Counted from the first letter of the stretch, positions 16,855-26,836 are shown. The stretch is DNA of 64,000 nucleotides from Achromobacter denitrificans NBRC 15125 (GCF_001571365.1 NZ_BCTQ01000015.1:62001-126000), one strand, 5' to 3'. Notes: generated from the sequence alone by a model not told the origin. Numbers and translations are program-made.

Positions 16855-17853
16855 TCAGCCTCCCGTCTGCGCCATGAAGCGCACGATGCGTTCCGGGCGG
16901 GTGGTGAACTCGTGGCGCTCCGGCTTGGCGGCGATGCCCGCCAGGATCGCGCCGGTGAGTTCGGCGTCGCTGGCGCCCTCGCGCAGCAGCCGGCCCAGCG
17001 GCACCTGGTCTTCCTGCCCCAGGCACAGGTACAGCGTGCCGTCCACGCCCAGCCTGACCCGGTTGCAGCTGGCGCAGAAATGGCGCGACATGGGCGTGAT
17101 CACGCCCAGCACCGGCGTGCCGCGGCCCGTCGTCCAGTAGCGGGCCGGGCCGGCTCCCTGCCCCGCCAGCGCCGGCAGCAAGCCGGCCTCGGCGGCCAGG
17201 CGCGCGCCCATGGCGTTCAGGTCGACATGGGTATGGCCCCGGCCGCATTCGCCCATGGGCATGGGCTCGATCAGGCGCAGCACGAAGCCCTGGGCCACGG
17301 CGTAGTCCAGCAGGCGCCGCACCTCCGCCTCGGGCGTGGCCGCGTGCACCACGCTGTTGAGCTTGATGGGCGCGAAGCCCGCGCGGCGGGCGGCGTCCAG
17401 GCCGGCCAGCACCGACGACAGACAGTCCCGGCCGGTGATCTGGCCGAAGGCGGCCGCGTCCAGCGTGTCCAGGCTGACGTTCAGACGGTCCACGCCCGCC
17501 GCCCGCAGGGACTGCGCATGGCGCGCGAGCTGCGTGCCATTGGTGGAAACGGACAGGTCCGCCAGCCCGGGCATGGCGGCGATGGCGCCCGCCAGCGCGG
17601 CGATGCCGCGGCGCAGCAGCGGCTCGCCGCCGGTCAGGCGGACCTTGCTGACGCCCAGCCCGACGAATAGGCCGACCAGCCGGGTCATTTCATCGTGGGT
17701 CAGCCAGTTGGCGGGCGTCTCGAAACCCTTGAAATCCTTGGGCAGGCAATAGGCGCAGCGCAGGTCGCAGCGGTCGGTGACGGAGACGCGCAGATAATCG
17801 ATGCGGCGTCCGAAGCCGTCCTTGAGAGGTCCAGCAGCGGGCTCGTCCATCAT
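16855..17853 (-). CDS. moaA: GTP 3',8-cyclase MoaA (molybdopterin synthesis)
   Basis: A 332-residue radical SAM enzyme. The N-terminal cluster motif CDLRCAYC is followed by VRLTGGEPLLRRG. The second cluster CASCNRVRLG-x6-C is near residue 265. The C-terminus ends in Gly-Gly, as needed for the catalytic tail. It performs the first step of Mo-cofactor synthesis (GTP to 3',8-cH2GTP, with MoaC). Its start overlaps the PPIase stop as ATGA (17850-17853). The location next to narGHJI ensures cofactor supply when nitrate reductase is made. Confidence 0.95.
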   Translation of the reverse strand: MMDEPAAGPLKDGFGRRIDYLRVSVTDRCDLRCAYCLPKDFKGFETPANWLTHDEMTRLVGLFVGLGVSKVRLTGGEPLLRRGIAALAGAIAAMPGLADLSVSTNGTQLARHAQSLRAAGVDRLNVSLDTLDAAAFGQITGRDCLSSVLAGLDAARRAGFAPIKLNSVVHAATPEAEVRRLLDYAVAQGFVLRLIEPMPMGECGRGHTHVDLNAMGARLAAEAGLLPALAGQGAGPARYWTTGRGTPVLGVITPMSRHFCASCNRVRLGVDGTLYLCLGQEDQVPLGRLLREGASDAELTGAILAGIAAKPERHEFTTRPERIVRFMAQTGG

Positions 17854-18611
17854 GCGGCGCTTCCGCTGAATACTCGCTCGGGCTCGCCCTCCTCCAGGTC
17901 GATCCCCTCGATCCGGGCCCGCCCGACGAGCAGCTTGACGTACTGCCGCCAGGCGATGTCGCGGCTCATGGCCGACAACGCCGTGGCGATCTGCCCGGCC
18001 ACGTGCTCGTAAGGCAGCAAACGCCCTTCGATGCGGCGCGTCACCCGCAGGATGTGCAGGCCGTGGCGGGTCTGCAGCAGCTGCGGCAGCAGCCCGCCGG
18101 CAGGCAGCGCGAAGACCGCGCGCTCGAATTCCGGCACGGTGTCGCCACGGCCCAGCTGGCCCAGGCTGCCGCCCACCGCGGAAGATGGGCAGTTCGACTG
18201 TTCGCGGGCCACCTCGGCAAAGCGCGAGGGGTCCTCCAGCAACTCGGCCAACACCACGTCGGCGTGGGCGCGCAGCATGTCCAGGTTCACGCTGGGCGTG
18301 ACCTGGAACAGGATGTGGTCCGCCTCGACCAGCTCTCCCACCATGAAACGCTCGGGGTGCATCTGGTAGAAGCGGCGGCAGGCGGCCTCGTCGGCCTCCG
18401 GGGCGGTCGCCTCGCGGGCCAGCAGGCCGCCGATGGCGCCCTCCTCGTCCGAGGCGTCCAGCCCCTGCCGGCTGGCCTCGTCCAGCAGCACGCGGCGCAG
18501 CACCAGCGCGGTGACCGCCTCCCGCATGGGATTGCCGGCCTCCGAGTGCAGCGGCAGTTCGCGTTCCAGGTCCGCGTCGCTCAGTTCGACGCCATTGACG
18601 ATGACGGGCAT
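17850..18611 (-). CDS. parvulin-type peptidyl-prolyl isomerase (NifM/PpiC-like), nar-associated
   Basis: A 253-residue protein without a signal peptide, so cytoplasmic. An N-terminal helical chaperone-like region (to ~residue 110) precedes a rotamase/parvulin domain. That domain shows ADHILFQV, FAEVAREQSNCPSSAVGGSLGQLGRGDTVPEFE and LPAGGLLPQLLQTRHGLHI, read as short blocks around residues 98-195. It lies between narI and moaA, 22 bp after narI. It probably helps fold or assemble the nitrate reductase complex, but no residue shows that directly. Confidence 0.85.
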   Translation of the reverse strand: MPVIVNGVELSDADLERELPLHSEAGNPMREAVTALVLRRVLLDEASRQGLDASDEEGAIGGLLAREATAPEADEAACRRFYQMHPERFMVGELVEADHILFQVTPSVNLDMLRAHADVVLAELLEDPSRFAEVAREQSNCPSSAVGGSLGQLGRGDTVPEFERAVFALPAGGLLPQLLQTRHGLHILRVTRRIEGRLLPYEHVAGQIATALSAMSRDIAWRQYVKLLVGRARIEGIDLEEGEPERVFSGSAA

Positions 18612-18633
18612 GTTCGGCTCCTTGAGGCGGGGT

Positions 18634-19317
18634 TCAGCGCGGACGGACCAGCTGCCAGGCGCGGCCCAGGTAGCCGACCGAGGCGAAACCGCTCCAGACG
18701 TGGACCAGGCGGGTGAACGGGAAGATTACGAACAGCGTGAGGCCCATGAACAGGTGCGCCTTGAACAGGAGCGGCACGTCGGCGACATGGCTGGCGGCGT
18801 CGCCCTGGAAGGTGACGATGTGCTGCGCCCAGGTCATGAGGCGCACCATCATTTCGCCGTCCATGTGGCCGGCCGACAGCACGATGCTGGACAGGCCCAG
18901 CAGCAGCGTGACCAGGATCCACAGCAACAGCAGCTTGTCGCCTGGCCGCGTGGTGGCGCGGATCCGCGGATCGCTCAGGCGGCGATGGATGAGGATCAGC
19001 AGGCCGATCAGGCACAGGCCGCCCATCACGCCGCCGGCGACCATCGCCACGGTCTGCTTCAGGGTGTGCGACACGCCCAGCGTGTCCCATACCACCACCG
19101 GCGTCAACAGGCCGGCGAGGTGGCCGAAGAACAGGCCCAGGATGCCCACGTGGAACAGGATGTTGCCCAGCCGCAGCTGGCCCTGGTGCAGCAGCTGCGA
19201 GCTGTCCGACTTCCAGGTGTACTGCTCGCGCTCGAAGCGCACCAGGCTGCCCAGCAGGAAGATCGTCAGCGCGATATAGGGATAGATGCCGAAGAAGAAC
19301 TGATTCAGGGAGTTCAT
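18634..19317 (-). CDS. narI: respiratory nitrate reductase gamma subunit (cytochrome b) NarI
   Basis: A 227-residue membrane protein with five hydrophobic helices. Histidines fit the two b-haem sites: near residue 54 (NILFHVGILGLFFGHLAG region, His 57 and 66) and late in the chain around KAHLFMG and TRLVHVWS. It takes electrons from quinol in the membrane and passes them to NarH. The length and the N-terminal FFFGIYPYIA match the family. It follows narJ after 18 bp. Confidence 0.95.
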   Translation of the reverse strand: MNSLNQFFFGIYPYIALTIFLLGSLVRFEREQYTWKSDSSQLLHQGQLRLGNILFHVGILGLFFGHLAGLLTPVVVWDTLGVSHTLKQTVAMVAGGVMGGLCLIGLLILIHRRLSDPRIRATTRPGDKLLLLWILVTLLLGLSSIVLSAGHMDGEMMVRLMTWAQHIVTFQGDAASHVADVPLLFKAHLFMGLTLFVIFPFTRLVHVWSGFASVGYLGRAWQLVRPR

Positions 19318-19335
19318 GTTGCGTCGTCCTGAAGG

Positions 19336-19977
19336 TTAATGGGCCGGGCGGGGATAGAAGCGCACGGTTTGCGCGCCGTCGCCCGAAAACGGCCGCAGCA
19401 GCGGCTCCACGCCGTCCGCGCCGGCGCCGAACGTCTCCATCGCCTCGTCCATGTCGCGCACGGGCGCCTCGGTCTGTTCGCGCGGCACGACCCGCGACTG
19501 CGCGCGCAGCACCGCGAAGATGCACGCGTAGGGGCTTTCGCTCCTGGCCAGGCGCGAGCCGATGGCGGCCAGCACGTGGATAGCGTCGTCCAACAGCTCC
19601 TGGGCCAGGTCGGGATCGACCACTCCCAGGAACTCCAGGAACAGCGGCACGTGGTCGGGCAGCTCGGACACGACCGGCTCGAAGCCATGTTCGCGGTAGG
19701 TGTCCAGCAGGTCCACCATGGCCTGGCCCCGGTCGCGGCTTTCGCCGTGCACGTGCTCGAACAGGTGCAGGGAATGCGAACGGTTGCGGTCGAACGTGGC
19801 CACGTAGTTCTCCTGCAGCGAGATCAGGTCGTGGGTGGCCAGGTACTCCATCAGCGGCTGCAGGGTTTCCTCGGCATCCGGATAGGCGGCCAGCGCGGCT
19901 TCCACCTCGCCCAGCGCGTCCAGCAGGTCGGTTTCGGGATAGCAGAGCAAGGCGGAAAGCAGGCGGTACGGACTCAT
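19336..19977 (-). CDS. narJ: nitrate reductase assembly chaperone NarJ
   Basis: A 213-residue helical TorD/NarJ-family chaperone. The start MSPYRLLSALLCYPE is typical, and the core holds HSLHLFEHVHGESRDRGQAM with the conserved H-x-F-E-H-V-x-G-E-S block. It binds apo-NarG and helps insert the molybdenum cofactor before membrane attachment. It is slightly shorter than some family members but complete. The ATG at 19977 lies 14 bp after narH. Confidence 0.95.
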   Translation of the reverse strand: MSPYRLLSALLCYPETDLLDALGEVEAALAAYPDAEETLQPLMEYLATHDLISLQENYVATFDRNRSHSLHLFEHVHGESRDRGQAMVDLLDTYREHGFEPVVSELPDHVPLFLEFLGVVDPDLAQELLDDAIHVLAAIGSRLARSESPYACIFAVLRAQSRVVPREQTEAPVRDMDEAMETFGAGADGVEPLLRPFSGDGAQTVRFYPRPAH

Positions 19978-19991
19978 GGTTTTCTCCTTTC

Positions 19992-21557
19992 CTAGGCCGT
20001 GGCGGCCTTCTTGCGGGATTTCGGCATCTCGATGAAGATCTCGCTGCCCTGGGGCTTGCGTCCGAACAGGGTGCCTTCCGACACGCCGCCGGAGCAGCCG
20101 TTGCCGAAGGTGAAGCCGCAGCTGCCCTTCTCGTTGAAGCTGTCCTCGACCATTTCCTTGTGGCTGCTGGGCACCACGAAGCGGTCCTCGTAGTCGGCGA
20201 TGGCCATGATCTTGTACATGTCCTGCACCGTCGCCTCCGACAGGCCGACCTGGTCCAGCAGCGCCGTGTCGCGCTCGCCATGCACCGATTCCGAGCGCTT
20301 GTAGGCGCGCATGGCCAGCATGCGCTCCAGCGCCTGCACCACCGGCGCCTCCTTGCCGGCCGTAAGCAGGTTGGCCAGGTAGCGCACCGGGATGCGCAGG
20401 CTGGACACGTCCGGGATCATGGCGCTCTTGCCCACGGTGCGCCGCGGCATCTGGCCGGACTCGGCGGCCGACTGGATGGGCGACAGCGGCGGGATGTACC
20501 ACACCATCGGCAGCGTGCGGTACTCCGGATGCAGCGGGAACGCGACGCGCCATTGCACCGCCATCTTGTAGACGGGCGAGTTGCGGGCGGCCTCCAGCCA
20601 GGCTTCCGGGATGCCCTGCTCGCGCGCGGCGGCGATCACCTCGGGCGAGTGCGGATCCAGGAACAGGTCCAGCTGGGATTGGTACAGGTCCTGCTCGTTG
20701 GCGGTGGCCGCCGCGGATTCGATGCGGTCGGCGTCGTACAGCAGCACGCCCAGGTAGCGGATGCGGCCCACGCAGGTTTCCGAGCAGACGGTCGGCTGGC
20801 CGGCCTCGATGCGCGGATAGCAGAAGGTGCACTTCTCGGCCTTGCCGCTGTTCCAGTTGTAGTAGATCTTCTTGTACGGGCAGCCCGAGATGCACATGCG
20901 CCAGCCGCGGCACTTGTCCTGGTCGACCAGCACGATGCCGTCGTCCTCGCGCTTGTAGATGGAGCCCGACGGGCAACTCGCGACACAGGCCGGATTCAGG
21001 CAGTGTTCGCACAGGCGCGGCAGGTACATCATGAAGGTGTTCTCGAAGGTCGAGTACATCTCTTTCTGCACGCCCTCGAACAGCGCGTCGCGGCTGCGGG
21101 AGCTGAATTCGCCGCCCAGGTCGTCTTCCCAGTTCGGGCCCCAATGGATCTTATCCATCTTCTTGCCCGTCAGCACGGACACGGGGCGGGCCGTCGGCGG
21201 CGTCTGCGACAGGGGCGCGTTCTTCAGATGCTCGTAGTCGAAAGTGAACGGCTCGTAGTAGTCGTCGATCTGCGGCAGGTTCGGGTTGGCGAACAGGTTG
21301 GCCAGGATGCGCAGCTTGCCCCCCTGGCGCGGTTCCAGCTTGCCCGCGGCCGTGCGTTGCCAGCCGCCCTTCCACTTGGCCTGGTTCTCCCATTCCTTCG
21401 GATAGCCGATGCCGGGCTTGGTCTCGACGTTGTTGAACCAGGCGTACTCGACGCCGTCGCGGCTGGTCCAGACGTTCTTGCAGGTGACCGAGCAAGTGTG
21501 GCAGCCAATGCACTTGTCCAGGTTCAGCACCATGCCGATTTGCGCGCGTATCCTCAT
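19992..21557 (-). CDS. narH: respiratory nitrate reductase beta subunit (Fe-S) NarH
   Basis: A 521-residue iron-sulfur protein. Four cysteine groups are present. CIGCHTCSVTCKN is at residue ~16 and CEHCLNPACVASCP near 183. CRGWRMCISGCP is near 217, where Trp replaces one Cys and marks the [3Fe-4S] cluster. CTFC...CSETC is near 243. It relays electrons from NarI haem to NarG. Start ATG 21557 overlaps the narG stop (ATGA), and longer upstream frames shadow narG. Confidence 0.96.
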   Translation of the reverse strand: MRIRAQIGMVLNLDKCIGCHTCSVTCKNVWTSRDGVEYAWFNNVETKPGIGYPKEWENQAKWKGGWQRTAAGKLEPRQGGKLRILANLFANPNLPQIDDYYEPFTFDYEHLKNAPLSQTPPTARPVSVLTGKKMDKIHWGPNWEDDLGGEFSSRSRDALFEGVQKEMYSTFENTFMMYLPRLCEHCLNPACVASCPSGSIYKREDDGIVLVDQDKCRGWRMCISGCPYKKIYYNWNSGKAEKCTFCYPRIEAGQPTVCSETCVGRIRYLGVLLYDADRIESAAATANEQDLYQSQLDLFLDPHSPEVIAAAREQGIPEAWLEAARNSPVYKMAVQWRVAFPLHPEYRTLPMVWYIPPLSPIQSAAESGQMPRRTVGKSAMIPDVSSLRIPVRYLANLLTAGKEAPVVQALERMLAMRAYKRSESVHGERDTALLDQVGLSEATVQDMYKIMAIADYEDRFVVPSSHKEMVEDSFNEKGSCGFTFGNGCSGGVSEGTLFGRKPQGSEIFIEMPKSRKKAATA

Positions 21558-24500
21558 GATTGCTTCTCTTCTTGTTGCGTTTCGACCAGCGGACCTTCGA
21601 GCCAGTCCACCTTCTTCATCTTGCGCAGCACCACGAACTCGTCGCGGTTGGCGCCCACCGTGCCGTAATAGTTGAAGCCGTAGGCCTGCTGGGCATAGCC
21701 GCCGATCATGTGCGTGGGCTTGAGCACCGTGCGCGTGACCGAGTTGTGGATGCCGCCGCGCTTGCCGCTGGTTTCGGCGCCAGGCACGTTCACGATCTTT
21801 TCCTGGGCGTGGTACATCAGGCACATGCCCACCGGAACGCGCTGGCTGACCACCACCCGGGCGGTGAGCGTGCCGTTCACGTTGAACACCTCGACCCAGT
21901 CGTTGTCGACCAGCCCGGCCTGCTTGGCCTCGGCTTCCGACACCCACACGTGGGGGCCGCCGCGGCTCAGCGTCAGCATGCGCAGGTTGTCCGAGTACGT
22001 GCTGTGGATGCCCCACTTCTGGTGCGGCGTCAGCCAGTTCAGGACCAATTCCTTCTCGCCGTTCGGATAGCGGCCCAGCATGGGCGCGACCGTCTTGGTG
22101 TCGATGGCCGGCTTGTAGACGCAGAAGCCCTCGCCGAAGTCCAGCATCCAGCGGTGATCCTGGTAGAACTGCTGGCGGCCGGTCAGCGTGCGCCATGGGA
22201 TCAGCTCATGCACGTTGGTATAGCCGGCGTTGTAGCTGACCTCTTCGCTCTCCAGGCCCGACCAGGTCGGCGCGGAGATGATCTTGCGCGGCTGCGCCTG
22301 GATGTCGCGGAAGCGGATCTTGTCGTGCTCGCGGCCCACGGCCAGGTGGGTGTGGTCGCGCCCGGTGATCTTGCCTAGCGCTTCCCAGGCCTTGACGGAC
22401 ACGTGGCCGTTGGTTTCGGGCGCGAAGGTCAGGATCATCTCGGCCGCGTCGATCGCGGTGTCCAGGCGCGGACGGCCCTGGCTCACACCGGTGTCGGCCA
22501 CGCTGTCGTTGATGCCCGCGAGCTCGCGCACTTCATGCTCGGTGTTCCAGTTGATGCCCTTGCCGCCGTTGCCCAGCTTGTCCAGCAAGGGGCCGACCGA
22601 CGTGAACTTGCGGTAGATGTCGTTGTAGTCGCGCTCGACCACCGTCATGGACGGGGCGGTCTTGCCCGGCACCAGGTCGCATTCGCCCAGCTTCCAGTCG
22701 CGCGGCTCGAAGGCCTGGCCCAGTTCTCCCGGGGTGTCGTGCATCAGCGGCGTCAGCACCAGGTCGCGGCGCTTGCCCAGGTACGGGCCGCCGATCTCGC
22801 TGAAGCGCTTGGCCAGCAGCTTGTAGATCTCCCAGTCGGTCTTGCTTTCCCACAGCGGCTGCACGGCTTCGCTCAGCGGGTGGATGAACGGGTGCATGTC
22901 CGAGGTGTTGAGATCGTCCTTTTCGTACCAGGTCGCGGTGGGCAGCACGATGTCGCCGTACAGGCAGGTCGTGCTCATGCGGAAGTCCAGCACCGTCAGC
23001 AGGTCGAGCTTGCCTTCGGCCGCGTCGTCCTCGCGGGTGACTTCCGTCGGCTTGATCGCGTGGGCCTCGTCGCCGAATACGGCGTTCTGCGTGCCCAGCA
23101 GGTACTTCAGGAAGTACTCGTGGCCCTTGCCGCTGGAGCCCAGGATGTTGGAGCGCCACACGAACATATTGCGCGGGAAGTTGGCGGGGTCGTCCGGGTT
23201 CTCGCACGCCATCTGCAGTTCGCCCGACTTCATCTTCTCGACGGCGTGGGCCACCGGGTCCTTGCCGGCGGCGTCCGCCTCGGCGACCAGATCCAGCGGG
23301 TTGCCGCGCAACTGCGGCGCGGACGGCAGCCAGCCCATGCGCTCGGCGCGGGCGTTCAGGTCGATCATGCTGAGATCGCCGTACTTGCCGCGGTCGGCGG
23401 TGGGGCCCAGCACTTCCTGCACGTTCAGCTTCTCATGGCGCCACTGGCTGGTGTGGGCGTAGAAGAACGAGGTGCCGTTCATCTGCCGCGGCGGGCGCAC
23501 CCAGTCGGAGGCGAAGGCCAGCGGGGCCCAGCCGAACTGCGGGCGCAGCTTTTCCTGGCCCACGTAGTGCGCCCAGCCGCCGCCGCTCTTGCCCACGCAG
23601 CCGCACATCATCAGCATATTGATGATGCCGCGGTAGATCATGTCCATGTGGTACCAGTGGTTCAGGCCGGCGCCGACGATGACCATGGACTTGCCTTCGG
23701 TATCGTGGGCGTTCTGCGCGAACTCGCGCGCCACCTGGATCACTTGCGCGCGCGGCACGCCGGTGTGCTTTTCCTGCCAGGCCGGCGTGTAGGGCACGTC
23801 GTCGTCATAGGAGGTGGCGACGTTGCCGCCGCCCAGGCCGCGGTCCAGGCCGTAGTTGGCCATCTGCAGGTCGTACACCGTGGCCACCAGGGCCTCGCTG
23901 CCGTCGGCCATCCGGATGCGCCGCGCCGGGACGTTGCGCACCTGCAGTTCGCCGTGCTCGCTGCCGAAGTACGGGAAACCCACGCCGACCACGGCGTCGG
24001 ACTTGCCCACCAGCGTCAGCACGGGCTCGATCTCGCGGCCGCTGCCGCCGTCCTTGGACTCCAGGTTCCAGCGGCCCACCTTCTCGCCGCCATTGACCGC
24101 GCCTTCGCCCCAGCGGAAGCCGATGCTGCCGTTGGGCGCCACCAGGTCGCCGGTGCCGGCGTCCAGCACCAGCGTCTTCCAATCCGGGTTGTTCTGTTCG
24201 CCCAGGGCGCCGTCCAGGTGCGAGGCGCGCAGGAAATGGTCGGGCGCGTAGAAGCCGTCGCGCTCCTTCAGCAGCACCAGCATGGGCATGTCGGTGTAGC
24301 GGCGGACATAGTGGCGGAAATAGGTCGACGCGCCCGAGAGGTGGAATTCCTTCAGGATCACGTGGCCCATGGCCATCGCCAGCGCGGCGTCGGTGCCCTG
24401 CTTCGGGGCCAGCCAGATGTCGCCGAACTTCACCATTTCGCCGAAGTCGCTCGACACGGCCACGGTCTTGGTGCCCTTGTAGCGGACTTCGGTATAGAAG

Positions 24501-25294
24501 TGGGCGTCGGGCGTGCGGGTCTGGGGCACGTTGGAGCCCCACACCATGAGATAGGTCGAGTTGTACCAATCGGCCGATTCCGGCACGTCGGTCTGCTCGC
24601 CCCACACCTGCGGGCTGGCCGGCGGCAGGTCGCAGTACCAGTCGTAGAAGCTCAGGCAGGCGCCGCCCAGCAGGCTCAGGTAGCGGGCGCCGGCGGCGTA
24701 GCTGACCATGGACATGGCCGGGATGGGCGAAAAGCCGATCAGGCGGTCGGGGCCGAACTTCTTGATCGTGAACGCGTTGGCGGCGGCGATGATCTCGGTC
24801 GCGGTATCCCAGTCGGCGCGCACGAACCCGCCCAGGCCGCGCACGGCCTTATAGCGCTTGGCGCGGACCGGGTCCTGGCTGATCCATTCCCAGGCGGCGA
24901 TCGGATCCATGGTCTTGCGGGCCTCGCGCCACATTTCCATCAGGCGGCCGCGGATCATCGGATACTTCACGCGCTGCGCCGAATACACGTACCAGCTGTA
25001 GGAGGCGCCTCGCGGACAGCCGCGGGGCTCATGGTTGGGGAGGTCGGGCCGCGTGCGCGGGTAGTCCGTCTGCTGCGTTTCCCAGGTGATCAGGCCGTTC
25101 TTCACGTACACCTTCCAGGAGCAGGAGCCCGTGCAGTTCACCCCGTGCGTCGAGCGCACCACCTTGTCGTGCTGCCAGCGGGCGCGGTAGGCGTTCTCCC
25201 ACTTGCGGTCTTCGTTGACCGTTTCGCCGTGACCGTCCGCGAAGGTGGACTTCACCCGCGACATGAACTTCAACCGGTCCAGAAAATGACTCAT
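21554..25294 (-). CDS. narG: respiratory nitrate reductase alpha subunit (Mo-bisMGD) NarG
   Basis: A full-length 1246-residue catalytic subunit. The N-terminal FS0 cluster motif is HGVNCTGSC with the later RGCP. The Mo-ligand Asp lies in FYDWYCDLPPASP near residue 220, and MVWGSNVPQTRTPDAHF follows. It reduces nitrate to nitrite at the cytoplasmic face, coupled to quinol oxidation. A good ribosome site (TTGGAG) precedes the ATG. It begins a unit with narHJI, and a conserved bipartite motif shared with the narK1 upstream region lies about 90-140 bp upstream. Confidence 0.97.
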   Translation of the reverse strand: MSHFLDRLKFMSRVKSTFADGHGETVNEDRKWENAYRARWQHDKVVRSTHGVNCTGSCSWKVYVKNGLITWETQQTDYPRTRPDLPNHEPRGCPRGASYSWYVYSAQRVKYPMIRGRLMEMWREARKTMDPIAAWEWISQDPVRAKRYKAVRGLGGFVRADWDTATEIIAAANAFTIKKFGPDRLIGFSPIPAMSMVSYAAGARYLSLLGGACLSFYDWYCDLPPASPQVWGEQTDVPESADWYNSTYLMVWGSNVPQTRTPDAHFYTEVRYKGTKTVAVSSDFGEMVKFGDIWLAPKQGTDAALAMAMGHVILKEFHLSGASTYFRHYVRRYTDMPMLVLLKERDGFYAPDHFLRASHLDGALGEQNNPDWKTLVLDAGTGDLVAPNGSIGFRWGEGAVNGGEKVGRWNLESKDGGSGREIEPVLTLVGKSDAVVGVGFPYFGSEHGELQVRNVPARRIRMADGSEALVATVYDLQMANYGLDRGLGGGNVATSYDDDVPYTPAWQEKHTGVPRAQVIQVAREFAQNAHDTEGKSMVIVGAGLNHWYHMDMIYRGIINMLMMCGCVGKSGGGWAHYVGQEKLRPQFGWAPLAFASDWVRPPRQMNGTSFFYAHTSQWRHEKLNVQEVLGPTADRGKYGDLSMIDLNARAERMGWLPSAPQLRGNPLDLVAEADAAGKDPVAHAVEKMKSGELQMACENPDDPANFPRNMFVWRSNILGSSGKGHEYFLKYLLGTQNAVFGDEAHAIKPTEVTREDDAAEGKLDLLTVLDFRMSTTCLYGDIVLPTATWYEKDDLNTSDMHPFIHPLSEAVQPLWESKTDWEIYKLLAKRFSEIGGPYLGKRRDLVLTPLMHDTPGELGQAFEPRDWKLGECDLVPGKTAPSMTVVERDYNDIYRKFTSVGPLLDKLGNGGKGINWNTEHEVRELAGINDSVADTGVSQGRPRLDTAIDAAEMILTFAPETNGHVSVKAWEALGKITGRDHTHLAVGREHDKIRFRDIQAQPRKIISAPTWSGLESEEVSYNAGYTNVHELIPWRTLTGRQQFYQDHRWMLDFGEGFCVYKPAIDTKTVAPMLGRYPNGEKELVLNWLTPHQKWGIHSTYSDNLRMLTLSRGGPHVWVSEAEAKQAGLVDNDWVEVFNVNGTLTARVVVSQRVPVGMCLMYHAQEKIVNVPGAETSGKRGGIHNSVTRTVLKPTHMIGGYAQQAYGFNYYGTVGANRDEFVVLRKMKKVDWLEGPLVETQQEEKQS

Positions 25295-25381
25295 TCTCTA
25301 TTCTCCAAGAGCGCCGGCCCCGCCGGCGCGTACTGCGATCGATGCTGTTGAAACCACTTTAGGCGCGGCCCGCTTCTAGGA

Positions 25382-25432
25382 CCATTCCCCGGTGGCATAG
25401 GCCGGGCGCGGCAGAATGACTAGACACCCCGG
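25382..25432 (-). promoter_or_regulatory. bipartite motif upstream of narG, shared with narK1
   Basis: CCATTCCCCGG (25382-25392) and CTAGACACCCCGG (25420-25432) match two blocks upstream of narK1. The block starts are 38 bp apart in both places and the sequence between them is unrelated. On the coding strand the CTAG block gives TAGTCA, which could be part of a -10. No FNR-like box accompanies this copy. The function is unknown; it may be a promoter core or a NarL-type site. Confidence 0.45.
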
Positions 25433-25450
25433 CCAGGCCGATCCGGCGCC

Positions 25451-26836
25451 TCAGCACGGCACCGGCGCATTGCGCCGCCCGTAGTACCACCAGGTGATCA
25501 CCAGGCAGGTGGCGTAGAAGCCGATGAAGCAATACAGCGCGGCCTGCACGCTGCCCGTCATCTCCAGCGAGGTGCCGAAGCTGCGCGGGATGAAGAAGCC
25601 GCCGTAGGCCCCGATCGCGCCCGAGAAGCCGAGAACGGCCGCCGATTCCTTGGCGGCGTCGGCCTGCGCCTGCTTCTGCGCGGCGGCATCCTTGCCCTTG
25701 GCGGCCTGCGTGCGCTCGCGCAGGAAGATCACCGGGATCATCCGGAACGTCGAACCGTTGCCCAGGCCGGTCAAGGCGAACAGCACGATGAACATCGACA
25801 GGAAACCCGTGAAATCCCCCGGGCGGCCGCCGACCGGCAGGAAAGCGATCACGCCCAGCACGGCCGCGATCATGGCCGCGAAGGTGAACAGCGTGACCCG
25901 CGCGCCGCCCACCTTGTCCGACACCCAGCCGCCCACGGGGCGCGTCAGCGAGCCGACCAGCGGCCCCAGGAACGCGTAGGCCATGGGATCGACCTGCGGG
26001 AACAGTGTCTTGGTCAGCATGGCGAAGCCCGCCGAGAAGCCGATGAAGGAGCCGAAGGTGCCCACGTACAGCCAGCACATCAGCCAGTTGTGCTTGCGCT
26101 TGAAAATCACGGCCTGGTCGGCGAAGGACGCGCGGGCGTCGGCGATATCGTTCATGCCGAACCACGCGGCGATGGAGGCCAGCGCGATCGGCACCACCCA
26201 GACGAAGCCGGCGTTCTGCAGCCACAGGTTCTGCTGCGCCCCGTTCACGGTCACTTCCTGCGGCGCGCCGCCGGCCACGCCGAAGACGCCCACCGAGATC
26301 ACCACCGGCACCACGAACTGCACCAGCGACACGCCCAGGTTGCCGATGCCCGCGTTCAGCCCCGTCGCCAGGCCTTTCTTCTCCTTGGGGAAGAAGAAGC
26401 TGATATTGGCCATGCTGGAGCTGAAGTTGCCGCCGCCCAGGCCGCACAGCAGCGCCAGGATCAGCAGCGTCGGAAAGGTGGTGGTCGGGTCGCGCAGCGC
26501 GAAACCCATGCCCAGCGCCGGGATCAGCAGCGAGGCGGTGGAGATGGCCGTCCACTTGCGTCCGCCGAAGACGGGCACCAGGAAGGAATAGAAGATCCGC
26601 AGGGTCGCGCCCGACAGCGCGGGCAGCGCCGTGAGCCAGAACATCTGGTTCTTGGACAGCATGAAGCCGGCGCGGTCCAGGTTGACCACCACCACGCTCC
26701 ACAGCATCCAGATGCTGAAGGCCAGCATCAGCGCCGGGATCGAGATCCAGAGGTTGCGGTTGGCGACGCGCGCGCCGGTCTGTTTCCAGAAGCCGGGATT
26801 ATCCGGCTCCCAGCGGGAAAGGACTTGAGTGGACAT
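25451..26836 (-). CDS. narK2: nitrate/nitrite antiporter NarK2
   Basis: A 461-residue major-facilitator protein with about 12 membrane helices. It has NarK signature stretches: an Arg in the first helix pair (LDRAGFMLSKNQ), GGGNFSSSMANISFFFPKEKKG, and a second repeat GLGNGSTFRMIPVIFLRER. These nitrate-signature glycine-rich segments mark the type II (antiporter) clade. It is expected to exchange internal nitrite for external nitrate during respiration. A Lys/Ala/Gln-rich cytoplasmic loop sits near residues 375-395. It lies 27 bp after narK1 and 156 bp before narG. Confidence 0.93.
   Translation of the reverse strand: MSTQVLSRWEPDNPGFWKQTGARVANRNLWISIPALMLAFSIWMLWSVVVVNLDRAGFMLSKNQMFWLTALPALSGATLRIFYSFLVPVFGGRKWTAISTASLLIPALGMGFALRDPTTTFPTLLILALLCGLGGGNFSSSMANISFFFPKEKKGLATGLNAGIGNLGVSLVQFVVPVVISVGVFGVAGGAPQEVTVNGAQQNLWLQNAGFVWVVPIALASIAAWFGMNDIADARASFADQAVIFKRKHNWLMCWLYVGTFGSFIGFSAGFAMLTKTLFPQVDPMAYAFLGPLVGSLTRPVGGWVSDKVGGARVTLFTFAAMIAAVLGVIAFLPVGGRPGDFTGFLSMFIVLFALTGLGNGSTFRMIPVIFLRERTQAAKGKDAAAQKQAQADAAKESAAVLGFSGAIGAYGGFFIPRSFGTSLEMTGSVQAALYCFIGFYATCLVITWWYYGRRNAPVPC

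Noticed and set aside
22403-25351. 982-codon plus-strand ORF opposite narG
   Set aside because: Antisense shadow of the well-supported narG gene.
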